In this document: positions 1 to 7,062 of the stretch, in pieces
Numbering within the stretch: the first letter of the stretch is position 1
Layout of the letters: each line of letters opens with the position of its first letter
From: CAZWQR01 sp964638595
Lineage (GTDB): Bacteria > Patescibacteriota > Minisyncoccia > Minisyncoccales > PEYH01
Direction of reading: 5' to 3'
DNA length: 22,979 nt
Assembly (NCBI GenBank): GCA_964638595.1
Contig: CAZWYU010000042.1
Location: forward strand, 1 to 22,979
The notes under the pieces: generated by a model
The model's input: only the letters and a program-made list of their open reading frames with translations
What the model was told of the DNA's origin: nothing
Databases searched by the model: none
Translations under genes and position numbers: made by a program

Positions 1-146
1 TCTGGGTCTGGGTCTTCTGGCCAATCCCACCATCCAGCATCAATAGTTGAAGCATCAAAAGTAACAATAATTGGCTGCAATAACAAAAAACTAGCCAAAA
101 AAATTGCCATCAATGCTTTTATTTTGCTATTATATTTGGTTTTCAT
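1..146 (-). CDS. N-terminus of a secreted hypothetical protein (partial)
   Basis: The reading frame opens with ATG at 146 and runs off the left edge, so only about 48 residues are visible. They start MKTKYNSKIKALMAIFLASF and continue through a hydrophobic stretch (about residues 11-27), a typical Sec signal peptide or membrane anchor: lysines first, then an Ala/Leu/Phe core. After it come DASTIDAGWWDWPEDPDP-type residues, a Trp/Asp/Pro-rich start of an exported region. No family can be named from this piece. The start is supported by the signal-like N-terminus directly after the ATG; I see no strong Shine-Dalgarno upstream. It reads in the same direction as the next gene but is separated from it by a strong terminator, so it probably has its own promoter. 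Confidence 0.6.
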   Translation of the reverse strand, partial: MKTKYNSKIKALMAIFLASFLLLQPIIVTFDASTIDAGWWDWPEDPDP

Positions 147-189
147 AACTTTAGAATTAATTATTTTTAAATTATATTAAATTAAATAT

Positions 190-239
190 TAAAAAATTTG
201 AGGGAGAGAAGAGTAGTAATATTCCTCTTCTCTTCCCTC
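190..239 (-). terminator. Intrinsic terminator of the MOA-C-like gene
   Basis: The arms gagggagagaagag (200-213) and ctcttctcttccctc (225-239) are complementary apart from one bulged base. Read on the minus strand, the hairpin is followed by CAAATTTTTTAATATT. It lies directly downstream of the stop codon at 245. Confidence 0.85.
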
Positions 240-244
240 CTCTG

Positions 245-790
245 CTAAAGTATAACGACGAGAACATCCCTATGACGGTAAGTAATCTTTTCTATCTTAT
301 CCGTCATCGGATTGATCTCATACAAAACAACTCTATTCCCCTCTTTGGTTACAAAGATATTGGTAAGGGGTATTTTCTCAGGGATATTATATCCCTTTTT
401 GCCTCTACCAATAATACCAAATGGGACCCTTTCCCATCCATAGTCTTCCGACATATGCCCCCACAATGTAGCGGCATAGTCGTCCAGGTCTAAAAACTCT
501 CTTTCCTTATAAGTCCTCCCCACAAACATCATATTGGTGAGATCCTCCTCTAAAAACCTTTCCATCTCGCCAACAGGGACTGACTCATACACGTCATCTA
601 CTGCTCCCCAAATCCTAACTTCGGGAAAATAGCGCCTTAACTCCTTGAGTATGTCCTCTCCATCTATACGAACATACGACTCGCTAGATGGAGGACTAAC
701 AGATGTCCTCGTGATCACCTCTTGGCCATGGCCATAAAGACCAAAACCTAGGCCTAAAAAGACTACAAGTAAAACAGTCTTTTGCAACAT
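245..790 (-). CDS. Secreted protein resembling MOA-lectin C-terminal (cysteine-protease-like) domains, probably inactive
   Basis: This 181-residue protein has an N-terminal signal peptide (residues 1-22, hydrophobic core LLVVFLGLGFGLYG). The rest resembles the agglutinin C-terminal domain found in MOA-related proteins of fungi, bacteria and phages. Those have a CDD(Y/F)A helix, a G(I/Q)..G.HA.N strand and an IEPQ.D.I end. Here the equivalents are LDLDDYA (100-106), PFGIIGRGKKGYN (123-135) and YEINPMTDKI (157-166). If that alignment is right, the usual Cys is Leu and the usual His is not conserved, so peptidase activity would be lost. Start ATG 790 has an AGGAGAG Shine-Dalgarno about 7 nt upstream and a promoter at 836-864. 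The gene is visibly richer in G/C than its neighbours, which suggests transfer. The family call is by eye from remembered motifs; a secreted protein of unknown role is the safe reading. Confidence 0.5.
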   Translation of the reverse strand: MLQKTVLLVVFLGLGFGLYGHGQEVITRTSVSPPSSESYVRIDGEDILKELRRYFPEVRIWGAVDDVYESVPVGEMERFLEEDLTNMMFVGRTYKEREFLDLDDYAATLWGHMSEDYGWERVPFGIIGRGKKGYNIPEKIPLTNIFVTKEGNRVVLYEINPMTDKIEKITYRHRDVLVVIL

Positions 791-835
791 TTAAATCACT
801 CTCCTTTTTTTGAAACAGCTACTTAATTAATATAA

Positions 836-864
836 ACTGTAGCATTTTTTTATAAATATGTCAA
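836..864 (-). promoter_or_regulatory. Sigma70-type promoter of the MOA-C-like gene
   Basis: On the minus strand, TTGACA (864-859) is followed after 17 nt by TACAGT (841-836), about 46 nt upstream of the ATG. Confidence 0.7.
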
Positions 865-1290
865 GAGTTTCAATATATTTAACAATTTTCTACAATATAA
901 ACAATATCAAAAAATATTATTCTTAAGATAAATTAGGATAAATTAAGACAAATGTCAACAAAATGTATTCGCTTATGCTACACTTTTTAGTATAAAACAT
1001 CAAAATATTTTTTGAAAGAAGAACCTTTCGCTCCGCTCAAGAACCTTGAAATTAAACTTATCATATATAATTTTTAATGTAGTTTAATTAGAAGATGATA
1101 GTGGTTTTTCATTGATAGCGGGAAGTTAGACTCCCCAATCATAGAAAATGGATCAAAAAGAAAGAATAAATTGAAACTTTAATGAGATTTATCAATACAA
1201 AATTAAAAGGTAAAAAAGAACAGGTTGAAAAGGCAAGATTAGAATTAATAGACTGTAAATTATATTCCATAGCTTGAATAAGAAAATAAG
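865..1290. other. Gene-free AT-rich gap
   Basis: No convincing gene is seen. The gap contains one copy of the dispersed AAGGTTC element (1021-1055, minus orientation). It also holds a 31-codon ATG-started frame on the plus strand (1182-1277) with no Shine-Dalgarno, which may be a decayed gene. Confidence 0.5.
1021..1055 (-). repeat. AAGGTTC dispersed repeat, copy 1
   Basis: On the minus strand this reads TTTCAAGGTTCTTGAGCGG followed by AGCGAAAGGTTC: two direct AAGGTTC boxes around a G/C-rich centre. Three further copies lie at 7469-7644. Confidence 0.65.
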
Positions 1291-1318
1291 AAAAGCGGAC
1301 ATTAATGTCCGCTTTTCT
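1289..1318. terminator. Bidirectional intrinsic terminator
   Basis: AAAAGCGGACATTAATGTCC followed by GCTTTT (1291-1316) is a near-perfect palindrome with A/T runs on both sides. It lies 25 bp beyond the stop of the minus-strand gene that ends at 1343 and would end that operon. Confidence 0.85.
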
Positions 1319-1342
1319 TTATTCGCATTCAATCTTTATAAA

Positions 1343-2533
1343 TCAATAAGCAGGAAAATAACTATCAGGTACATCAAACTCCCCTTCTGGATAATCATAA
1401 CCTGAATAATTATAAGGACTGTAAAAACTAGACATTAGTCCTTGCAAAACCTGAATAATACTTTCTGATTCTTCTGGCGCAATAATATTAACGGGTTCAT
1501 TAAATTTACTAAAATCAATCCCTAAATTAACATCTACTCTATTCTTACTATACTTTACTGCCATTTTTTCAGACTGTTCAAACTCATAAGAATCCTGCCA
1601 ATTAATTCTATAAATTAGCTTATCTTTTTTACCTATCCAAATTTCAAATTCAGGTACTCCTTTTTCAAACATTTTATCAATGCTTTCAAGCATTGCCTGC
1701 TGTTCTTCTTCTTTTGCTTCTAAAATTCCTTCTGGAAAATGTTTCTCTAAAGTTTTTGGCAAAGAAAGCATAAATTGTTTTAAACTTTCTTTGTCCAACG
1801 TCAATAAATAATGATAACTTACTTTCTTATTTATTGTTTCTTCTGGTAGTCTTTTTAAGACCTTTAAAAACGCTTTTTGAAAATAAAGATTTTTTAGATC
1901 TTGTTCTAATGCTAGGGTTTTTTCGGAAGAAAAATCTAAAGCCTTTATTGTCATTCCTAATTCTTTTGCGTCAAATCTATACCATTTGTTTTGAAAAGAA
2001 GATAAGTCTATACCAATTATTGCTGTATAGGCATTAAAGATAAAAGGTAAGGTATCTATATTAAAATAAAGAATTTCATCCACTGTTTTTACTTTTAAAC
2101 CAAAAAGCAATTCTACCTCTGGACTAGATATATTCATATCTATATCTGTTTGCGATTTAGTATTTTCTTTATCAGAGTTGTTAAAGTCGCTTTCTAAAAT
2201 ATATTCCATTGAGACTATGCCGAACTCTTCGTCTAATGGTTCATCAAAACCCAAATCTAATTCAATTTTTGAATGCATAGATTCAACATCAAACATATTT
2301 TCCATAGCTTGTTTCAAAACTAATTCAGGATTGGGAGCAAAGGGGTTCCACAAAGGATTCCAAAGCTTTGTGGCTAAGGCTATGGTAAAACCAAGAAGGA
2401 TTATTAAAACTGCAACGACTATGGCTATTATTGCTTTCTTTTTATTTCCCTTTTGGGGTTCTGAAATTTGAAAATCAGTTCCCGGTTCCTTTGGAATAAA
2501 AGACTTATTTTCATTTAAAAAATCTTGGTCCAT
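1343..2533 (-). CDS. Membrane-anchored extracytoplasmic protein of unknown function
   Basis: This is a 396-residue protein. Residues 1-32 are polar and likely cytoplasmic, ending in the positive patch KGNKKK. One transmembrane helix follows at about 33-54 (AIIAIVVAVLIILLGFTIAL), and the rest is a large acidic domain probably outside the cell. The exported part starts with an amphipathic helix (about 68-90, LVLKQAMENMFDVESMHSK). It then alternates beta-strand-like and charged helical segments, an arrangement reminiscent of LolA/LppX-like or DUF6612-type lipoproteins, though no signature residue proves this. The C-terminus is Tyr/Pro/Asp-rich (YNYSGYDYPEGEFDVPDSY). It is the last gene of a three-gene operon, 14 bp after the Clp-like ATPase, so a job in envelope protein quality control is possible but unproven. 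A terminator follows at 1291-1316. Confidence 0.75.
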   Translation of the reverse strand: MDQDFLNENKSFIPKEPGTDFQISEPQKGNKKKAIIAIVVAVLIILLGFTIALATKLWNPLWNPFAPNPELVLKQAMENMFDVESMHSKIELDLGFDEPLDEEFGIVSMEYILESDFNNSDKENTKSQTDIDMNISSPEVELLFGLKVKTVDEILYFNIDTLPFIFNAYTAIIGIDLSSFQNKWYRFDAKELGMTIKALDFSSEKTLALEQDLKNLYFQKAFLKVLKRLPEETINKKVSYHYLLTLDKESLKQFMLSLPKTLEKHFPEGILEAKEEEQQAMLESIDKMFEKGVPEFEIWIGKKDKLIYRINWQDSYEFEQSEKMAVKYSKNRVDVNLGIDFSKFNEPVNIIAPEESESIIQVLQGLMSSFYSPYNYSGYDYPEGEFDVPDSYFPAY

Positions 2534-2547
2534 AATAAATTTTTTAA

Positions 2548-5094
2548 TTATTTAAACTGTTTAATTATTTTAACCTTAAACTGTTTAGGGGTCAAAGTAA
2601 TTTTATCCCCCTTTTTTATTGCATCTTTTAACAAAGCTTCTGCTAAAGAATTTTCTACTTTGTCCTGAATTGTTCTCTTGAGATTTCTAGCTCCAAACCT
2701 TATATCATACCCCAATTCCACTATACTTTCCTTTAGTTCTCGAGTAATAACAAAGTCAATATTTTTTTCCTGCATTCCTCTAACTATTTTTTGAAGCATT
2801 AATTGGCATATATCCAAGAGATTTTCTTTATTTAGCGGCTTAAAAAGAACTACCGCATCAAAACGATTAATAAATTCTGGACGAAAAATTCCTTTATCAA
2901 AAAAATAGTCTAAAATATTTTCTTTTGCATCCTGTAAATCCTCTTGTTGCTTTAAAGCATCTAAAATAAGTTTATATCCTGCATTAGAAGTAGCAATAAC
3001 AATAGAGTTTGAAAAATCAACTTTTCTGCCTAAGCCATCGGTAATATGGCCCTCGTCTAAAACCTGTAAAAAAAGATTTAGAATATTAGGATGAGCTTTT
3101 TCTATTTCATCTAATAAAACTAAAGAAAAAGGATTTTCTCTAACCGGAGTAGTCAAAAGACCTTCTGTTCCCGAACTGCCAAGTAATCTGGGAATATCTG
3201 CTTGAGATTGAAATTCAGACATATCTAAACGAATAATCTTATCTTCTGAACCAAAATAGATTTCTGATAAAGCTTTAGAGGTTTCTGTTTTACCTACTCC
3301 TGTTGGCCCCAAAAATAAAAAACCGCCAATTAATCCTCTCCTTTCTTGAAGCCTTGCTCTAGCACGTCGCAGAGCAGTAGAAACTTCAAAAACTGCTTCT
3401 TCTTGGTTAATTATTCTTTGATGAATCAATTTTTCCAAATTAAGCAAAGTTTGTTTTTCTTCTTGCTCTACTCTGCCTACCGGTATCTCTGTTTTTTGGG
3501 CAATTAATTTATGGACATGCTCTGGCATTAGCCATTGGTCTTTAGTGGCAGACAAATAGACCATTGATTCTTCCAAAACTTCTATTGCTTTCTTAGGAAA
3601 GGGTACATTGGCAATAAAACGTTCTGATAGATAAACTATTTGTTCTAATGCCGGATAGCTAATATAACGACTGTATTTTATTTCAAGTTCAGGGACTTCT
3701 CTTTGTAAAACCTTAAGTGTTTGTTGAGCTGTTGGTTCCCTTACTTCTACTTTTGAAAAAAGGTTTAAAATAGAAGGATTTTCTTCAATTCTCTTATGAA
3801 GACCAATATAGCTAGTAGTGGCTATTACCGGAAATTGGGGCAATTCTAAATAAGAAGCAATTAAACCGCTAATATCTATGGTTCCGGGAGCAGCTTGTCT
3901 TAAAACAAAATTATGAAAGTCATTAATTATTAAAATAACATTGCCGGCCTCTTTAACTTCTTTAAATATCTTTTCTAGGTTTTCCTCTACTTCTTCTACG
4001 CTTTTTAGTTGCGCCAGCATTTGAGGCAATTTTAGCTCTACCACTCTTCTATAATTAACTTGGGGGGAACTCAAACCTTGAGAACTCTTAATCGCCACTG
4101 CCTTTAGTATATTGTTCATTCCTACTCCGGGCTCTCCTATGAGCAAAACATTGTTTATATTAGGACTAGATAAAACTCTTTCTACTTGCTCTATCTCGTC
4201 CTGATAACCGATAATTTCTTTTAAACTTAAAAAAACAACTTCTCTTTGCCATTCTTTAGAATATTTATCTAAAGTTAGAGTATAACCGGCCGCCCAACCG
4301 CTACCCAAGCTGGATTTTTTAGATAAATTTTCATAATCCCAAAATCTTTTCTCCTTTTTTCTTTTCTCTTGATTTATTTCCCACCAAAGAATAACATTTT
4401 CAACATCTTCTGGTCTTAAATCTGCCTCTAACAAAAAACTAGCTGTTATTGGCTCTCTTGCGGTTAAAGCTACAAGCATATCGCCTATTTCAATTTTTTT
4501 ATGATGTTTCTTTTGGGCAAGTTTCAAAGCTTCTAAAATACTATCTCTAAAACTTTCGGAATAAATACCTTCGCTTAAATTATCGTTGAAATGTTTAGGA
4601 AAAAAATATTCTTCCATCTTACTTTTTATAGTTTCAATATTCAAAAGCAAACGTTTAAGAATAAAATTCAACTCCGGGTTTTCTCTCAAAAGAAAATACA
4701 AAAAAACAGTCGGTGCTATTGGAAAGATACCCTTCCTTTTAGAAAAATATATTGTTTTAGCTAAAGCTTTAGCTGTTTGATAATCTAAAAATTCTGCTAA
4801 ATTGGTCATTTCATTTAGTTCGGGCAAAACCGGATTTTTGAGTTTATAATTAGAAAAAGCTTCAATTAAAAAAACTATTGCAAAAAAAGCGATAAAAATC
4901 ATAGAAAAACCAAGAGAAAATTTTTCTCCTCCTTTTCCGATAATTAATAAAGTGCTTAAAACAGAGATAATGCCAAAAAATAAAGCAAGTCCAAGAAAAA
5001 CAAACTTAAAAACTTTTATTAAAATAAATAATAAACTGTTCTCAAATTTTACCGCTTTATAAATAGATGTTTTTTGTAAATCAAAGTTAAACAT
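2548..5094 (-). CDS. Membrane-anchored Clp/Hsp100 AAA+ ATPase (ClpC-like) with degenerate first ATPase site
   Basis: At 848 residues it has the length of a two-ring Clp ATPase, plus a membrane anchor. Order: two transmembrane helices (about 21-52 and 57-82); a Clp-N-like double repeat (about 100-235); AAA+ domain 1 (about 295-500); AAA+ domain 2 (about 560-760); and a C-terminal D2-small domain ending near 840. Domain 2 is intact: Walker A GPTGVGKT (596-603), Walker B LVLLDEIEKAHP (658-669), sensor IVIATSNAG, and the FRPEFINRFD arginine-finger block (737-746). Domain 1 is not: Walker A reads GEPGVGMNN (Lys and Thr lost) and Walker B reads IINDFHN (catalytic Glu lost), so it probably binds ATP poorly and cannot hydrolyse it. 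Between the domain-2 sensor and FRPEF I find no [IVL]G[FL] ClpP-docking tripeptide, so a chaperone or disaggregase role at the membrane is as likely as proteolysis. Its start overlaps the upstream stop by one base (TAATG). Confidence 0.88.
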   Translation of the reverse strand: MFNFDLQKTSIYKAVKFENSLLFILIKVFKFVFLGLALFFGIISVLSTLLIIGKGGEKFSLGFSMIFIAFFAIVFLIEAFSNYKLKNPVLPELNEMTNLAEFLDYQTAKALAKTIYFSKRKGIFPIAPTVFLYFLLRENPELNFILKRLLLNIETIKSKMEEYFFPKHFNDNLSEGIYSESFRDSILEALKLAQKKHHKKIEIGDMLVALTAREPITASFLLEADLRPEDVENVILWWEINQEKRKKEKRFWDYENLSKKSSLGSGWAAGYTLTLDKYSKEWQREVVFLSLKEIIGYQDEIEQVERVLSSPNINNVLLIGEPGVGMNNILKAVAIKSSQGLSSPQVNYRRVVELKLPQMLAQLKSVEEVEENLEKIFKEVKEAGNVILIINDFHNFVLRQAAPGTIDISGLIASYLELPQFPVIATTSYIGLHKRIEENPSILNLFSKVEVREPTAQQTLKVLQREVPELEIKYSRYISYPALEQIVYLSERFIANVPFPKKAIEVLEESMVYLSATKDQWLMPEHVHKLIAQKTEIPVGRVEQEEKQTLLNLEKLIHQRIINQEEAVFEVSTALRRARARLQERRGLIGGFLFLGPTGVGKTETSKALSEIYFGSEDKIIRLDMSEFQSQADIPRLLGSSGTEGLLTTPVRENPFSLVLLDEIEKAHPNILNLFLQVLDEGHITDGLGRKVDFSNSIVIATSNAGYKLILDALKQQEDLQDAKENILDYFFDKGIFRPEFINRFDAVVLFKPLNKENLLDICQLMLQKIVRGMQEKNIDFVITRELKESIVELGYDIRFGARNLKRTIQDKVENSLAEALLKDAIKKGDKITLTPKQFKVKIIKQFK

Positions 5095-5477
5095 TAGAAT
5101 AATAGCCTAATACCAAAAATAAAAAGAAAAATAATAATCAAAGGAAGTAAAAACCAAATAATAAGAATAAGAAACCCCATAATTAAAACTGCTAATTCTA
5201 AAACCAAACCAAAAACAATGAGAAATAAACGAAGAAAAAAACCAATAGCTCGTGAAAAGCCATTGGATATAATGGTTTCGGCATATCTGGAAAAACTAAA
5301 ACCTCGACCATAAGACCAAGTAATGCCATGCCAAGGTGAAAAGAGAGATTTTAAAAGGATTGGTAAGGAAAAAAAATGTAAAAAAAAGCGAATATAATTC
5401 TTCCAAGCTTTTAAAAGCTCTCTCGGTACATCTAAAAAATGCCAACTGAAATATTGAACTAGCATACTTTGATTCAT
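5094..5477 (-). CDS. Small integral membrane protein, partner of the Clp-like ATPase
   Basis: This 127-residue protein is dominated by hydrophobic segments. There is an amphipathic or membrane-dipping stretch at about 27-47. From about 80 to the end, two long helices made mostly of Ile/Leu/Phe form a likely hairpin. Between them is a conserved-looking polar segment (SPWHGITWSYGRGFSFSRY, about 47-65). The stop codon overlaps the start of the Clp-like gene by one base, implying translational coupling and probably a shared complex. I recognise no named family. Start ATG 5477 lies only 6 nt behind a TATAAT box, so the message may be leaderless; the next Met (residue 5) is the alternative. Confidence 0.7.
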   Translation of the reverse strand: MNQSMLVQYFSWHFLDVPRELLKAWKNYIRFFLHFFSLPILLKSLFSPWHGITWSYGRGFSFSRYAETIISNGFSRAIGFFLRLFLIVFGLVLELAVLIMGFLILIIWFLLPLIIIFLFIFGIRLLF

Positions 5478-5483
5478 TATTTT

Positions 5484-5512
5484 ATTATACCAAATCTAAA
5501 TAATTTTAATAA
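5484..5512 (-). promoter_or_regulatory. Promoter of the Clp-like operon
   Basis: On the minus strand, a consensus TATAAT (5489-5484) is preceded after 17 nt by a weak -35, TTATTA (5512-5507). The predicted transcript start falls within a few bases of the ATG at 5477. Confidence 0.5.
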
Positions 5513-5534
5513 CTAAAAGCTGTGAATTAAAAAA

Positions 5535-5566
5535 ACAGAGCAGATATGTTTTGCTAACTGCTCTGT
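5535..5566 (-). terminator. Intrinsic terminator overlapping the end of the 114-residue gene
   Basis: On the minus strand, ACAGAGCAG pairs with CTGCTCTGT and is followed by TTTTTTTAATTC. The hairpin includes the last codons of the gene that ends at 5554. Confidence 0.85.
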
Positions 5567-5898
5567 CTTTTCTTTTTTATAAAGCCAATCGTCTCTTTTT
5601 TGGGTTCAAATCTAAGAAAGTTTTCTATCCCCTTATATAGTTTCTCTGGCAAAAAATACCTTTGCCTAATTAAATCCTGTTTAAGAATTAGAAGGTCTTT
5701 CTTATTCATATTACCAGAATTAATTAAGCGCTGTATTGAAAATTCTATGCCATTAAGACTAAGACAGATGTTAAGCTCTTGAAAATGTTCTATTAATTGG
5801 TCATAAATTCTAAAACTCTCTAATTCAAATTTAGGTTCTAAAACAAAACAAATTTTGCCTGTTTTCGAACAAATGCTTGTCAGTTTTGTCTCCATCAT
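5554..5898 (-). CDS. Small hypothetical protein
   Basis: This is a 114-residue soluble, basic protein with mixed alpha/beta character: MMETKLTSICSKTGKI at the start, an acidic helix around residues 30-45, and a Lys/Arg-rich C-terminus (EPKKETIGFIKKKRQSS). I recognise no motif or family. Two adjacent ATGs open the frame, and AAAGGAGGG lies just upstream, so the start is well supported. It is monocistronic: a promoter candidate lies at 5949-5978 and a strong terminator overlaps its 3' end. It is transcribed divergently from the small gene at 6167 across a shared control region. Confidence 0.65.
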   Translation of the reverse strand: MMETKLTSICSKTGKICFVLEPKFELESFRIYDQLIEHFQELNICLSLNGIEFSIQRLINSGNMNKKDLLILKQDLIRQRYFLPEKLYKGIENFLRFEPKKETIGFIKKKRQSS

Positions 5899-5948
5899 TT
5901 CCCTCCTTTTATTATCTATTCGTATTACAAAAAATAAGTGCTCTTTTT

Positions 5949-5978
5949 ATTCTACTCCCTAATAATAAAATAAATCAA
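5949..5978 (-). promoter_or_regulatory. Promoter candidate for the 114-residue gene
   Basis: On the minus strand, TTGATT (5978-5973) is followed after 18 nt by TAGAAT (5954-5949). A palindrome, GCTTATTTTAAATAAGC (6007-6023), lies between this promoter and the divergent one at 6037 and could be an operator. Confidence 0.45.
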
Positions 5979-6036
5979 GAATTTGTTCTTATTTTTGTCT
6001 CTTAGCGCTTATTTTAAATAAGCATAAATGATAAAC

Positions 6037-6064
6037 TTGCAAAAAAATAAAAATTGGTTATAAT
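6037..6064 (+). promoter_or_regulatory. Strong promoter for the 6167 gene
   Basis: TTGCAA (6037-6042), 16-nt spacer, consensus TATAAT (6059-6064). The inferred transcript starts near 6071 and carries the leader ORF at 6094. Confidence 0.7.
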
Positions 6065-6093
6065 AAATTTATTGCACATTTAAAGGAGGTTAG

Positions 6094-6147
6094 TTTGCGA
6101 TATAACAAAAGTCCACCTCTCTTATTTAAAAAATTAAAAATCTAAAA
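6094..6147 (+). promoter_or_regulatory. Putative leader ORF with self-complementary Shine-Dalgarno
   Basis: AAAGGAGGT (6082-6090) sits a few bases before a TTG codon that opens a frame of about 16 codons (reading RYNKSPPLLFKKLKI after the start). The sequence tccacctctctt (6112-6123) inside this frame can pair with the AAAGGAGGT and hide it. The same layout recurs before the gene at 6875, which suggests a real leader. Translation of the short frame is not proven. Confidence 0.35.
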
Positions 6148-6166
6148 ATCTAAAAATAAAGGGGGT

Positions 6167-6481
6167 ATGATGGAAGTAATAATCAGAGGACCAGAAAGAA
6201 TTGATTTTCGCGACGAAAAAGAAAAAAGGTGGCTATCTAAACTATTCCAGACTATCGGGGTAAATCCAAGAATAAATGGCTCAAGCCTAGAAATTCCAAA
6301 AGAAATTCACATAGTTTACCCGGAACACACTACAGAGAGAAAAAAAATAAAAGACAGAACCCACTCTTTAATCAAACATCTTGAAGAGGTCGGCATCAAC
6401 ATAAAAGTGGAATTCAAGGAAATGAACAGTTCCCCCTCCACTATTTACCTAAATAAACGATATTCGCATTATCCGCATTAG
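6167..6481 (+). CDS. Small hypothetical protein
   Basis: This is a 104-residue (or 103 from the second ATG at 6170) soluble protein. Pattern: a beta-strand (MEVIIRGPERIDF), a charged helix (DEKEKRWLSKLFQTIGV), a short beta pair (PRINGSSLEIPKEIHIVYP), a basic helix (TERKKIKDRTHSLIKHLEEV) and a beta end (INIKVEFKEM), followed by a polar Tyr/His tail (YLNKRYSHYPH). I recognise no family. The Shine-Dalgarno AAAGGGGGT abuts the first ATG, so the second ATG gives better spacing. It has its own strong promoter and a leader ORF. It is followed by a GCCGCCGTC hairpin whose T-tract is on the opposite strand. Confidence 0.65.
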   Translation: MMEVIIRGPERIDFRDEKEKRWLSKLFQTIGVNPRINGSSLEIPKEIHIVYPEHTTERKKIKDRTHSLIKHLEEVGINIKVEFKEMNSSPSTIYLNKRYSHYPH

Positions 6482-6504
6482 CATAAGTTCCTTTGCATAA
6501 AAAA

Positions 6505-6542
6505 GCCGCCGTCTTTAAGACGGCGGCTAAATCATTTGTGGA
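6505..6542. repeat. GCCGnCG hairpin plus TAAATCATTTGTGG, copy A
   Basis: GCCGCCGTCTT/AAGACGGCGGC (6505-6527) is a perfect hairpin. Read on the minus strand it ends in TTTTTTATG and so looks like a terminator. It is followed on the plus strand by TAAATCATTTGTGG. Copies with the same downstream motif occur at 7063-7099 and 9526-9562. Confidence 0.7.
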
Positions 6543-6574
6543 TTTTTGCTCTCCCGGGAGAAACACAAATAGAA

Positions 6575-6720
6575 ACTTCTTTTTTTACCCCCCCTTTTTT
6601 TTAAAAAAGAGTGGGGGTAATCCTCCTCCCTTAGAGAAAGGGAAAAACAAATCTCCCACCTATCTCCTTACCCTTAGAAAGGGGAAGGAAAGGAAAAGGG
6701 GAAAAAAGGAGGGGGAACGC
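6575..6720. repeat. Degenerate CCTCCCCC-type palindromic repeat block
   Basis: G- and C-runs alternate (ccccccc at the left end, gggggta, cctcctccctt, aaggggaagg, ggaggggg at the right end), giving several imperfect hairpins. It is related to the cleaner blocks at 20372-20585 and 22866-22960. The 78-codon frame across it is an artefact of the repeat. Confidence 0.6.
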
Positions 6721-6751
6721 ATAATTTAGAACAATAATATAGATATAAGAC

Positions 6752-6779
6752 TTGAATAAAAAATAAAATAGATTATAAT
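6752..6779 (+). promoter_or_regulatory. Strong promoter for the 6875 gene
   Basis: TTGAAT (6752-6757), 16-nt spacer, consensus TATAAT (6774-6779). The transcript would begin just before the AAAGGAGGT at 6790. Confidence 0.7.
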
Positions 6780-6801
6780 AGCAATCATAAAGGAGGTATA
6801 A

Positions 6802-6837
6802 ATGTGCAAAATGAAAATTCCCCTCCCCTTTAAGTAG
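6802..6837 (+). promoter_or_regulatory. Putative 11-codon leader peptide and stem-loop
   Basis: AAAGGAGGT followed by a short spacer and ATG opens the frame MCKMKIPLPFK, ending in TAG at 6835-6837. The CCCCTCCCCTTT inside it can pair back to the Shine-Dalgarno. The stop lies within an inverted repeat, AGTAGTTT (6833-6840) / AAACTACT (6853-6860), immediately before the AAAGGAGG of the main gene. This is the geometry of a translational attenuator; function is inferred only. Confidence 0.4.
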
Positions 6838-6874
6838 TTTTACTAAACAAAAAAACTACTAAAGGAGGATAATT

Positions 6875-7045
6875 GTGGACAAAATAAGAACAGCGCTCTA
6901 TAAATGTTTAGAACAAAAGAGAATGAAAGAAGAAGAAACGGTAGATGATGATTCTAATGAGAAAACAGAAAAAAGAAAGGAGAAGCCATATTACAAAAAC
7001 AATACTAGAAAGATTTCCCATATGAATCGTCCAGGTTCTCATTAA
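6875..7045 (+). CDS. Small highly charged hypothetical protein
   Basis: A GTG start at 6875 is preceded by AAAGGAGGATAATT, an excellent Shine-Dalgarno at normal spacing. The 56-residue product begins VDKIRTALYKCLEQKRM, continues with a very acidic then Lys/Arg-rich middle (KEEETVDDDSNEKTEKRKEK) and ends with a polar Tyr/Asn/His tail (ISHMNRPGSH). It is probably largely disordered. No family is recognised. It sits in an accessory stretch between two copies of the GCCGnCG/TAAATCATTTGTGG repeat, behind its own promoter and leader ORF. The tail of the 104-residue neighbour is also Tyr/His-rich, but I see no real homology between them. Confidence 0.55.
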   Translation: MDKIRTALYKCLEQKRMKEEETVDDDSNEKTEKRKEKPYYKNNTRKISHMNRPGSH

Positions 7046-7062
7046 TTTTCACACATTCAAAA

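Noticed and set aside
1182..1277. 31-codon plus-strand ORF
   Set aside because: No Shine-Dalgarno or promoter, no recognisable product. Possibly a decayed gene, but not supportable.
6493..6729. 78-codon plus-strand frame
   Set aside because: It runs through the GCCGCCG hairpin and a CCTCCCCC-type repeat block, is low in complexity and has no Shine-Dalgarno.
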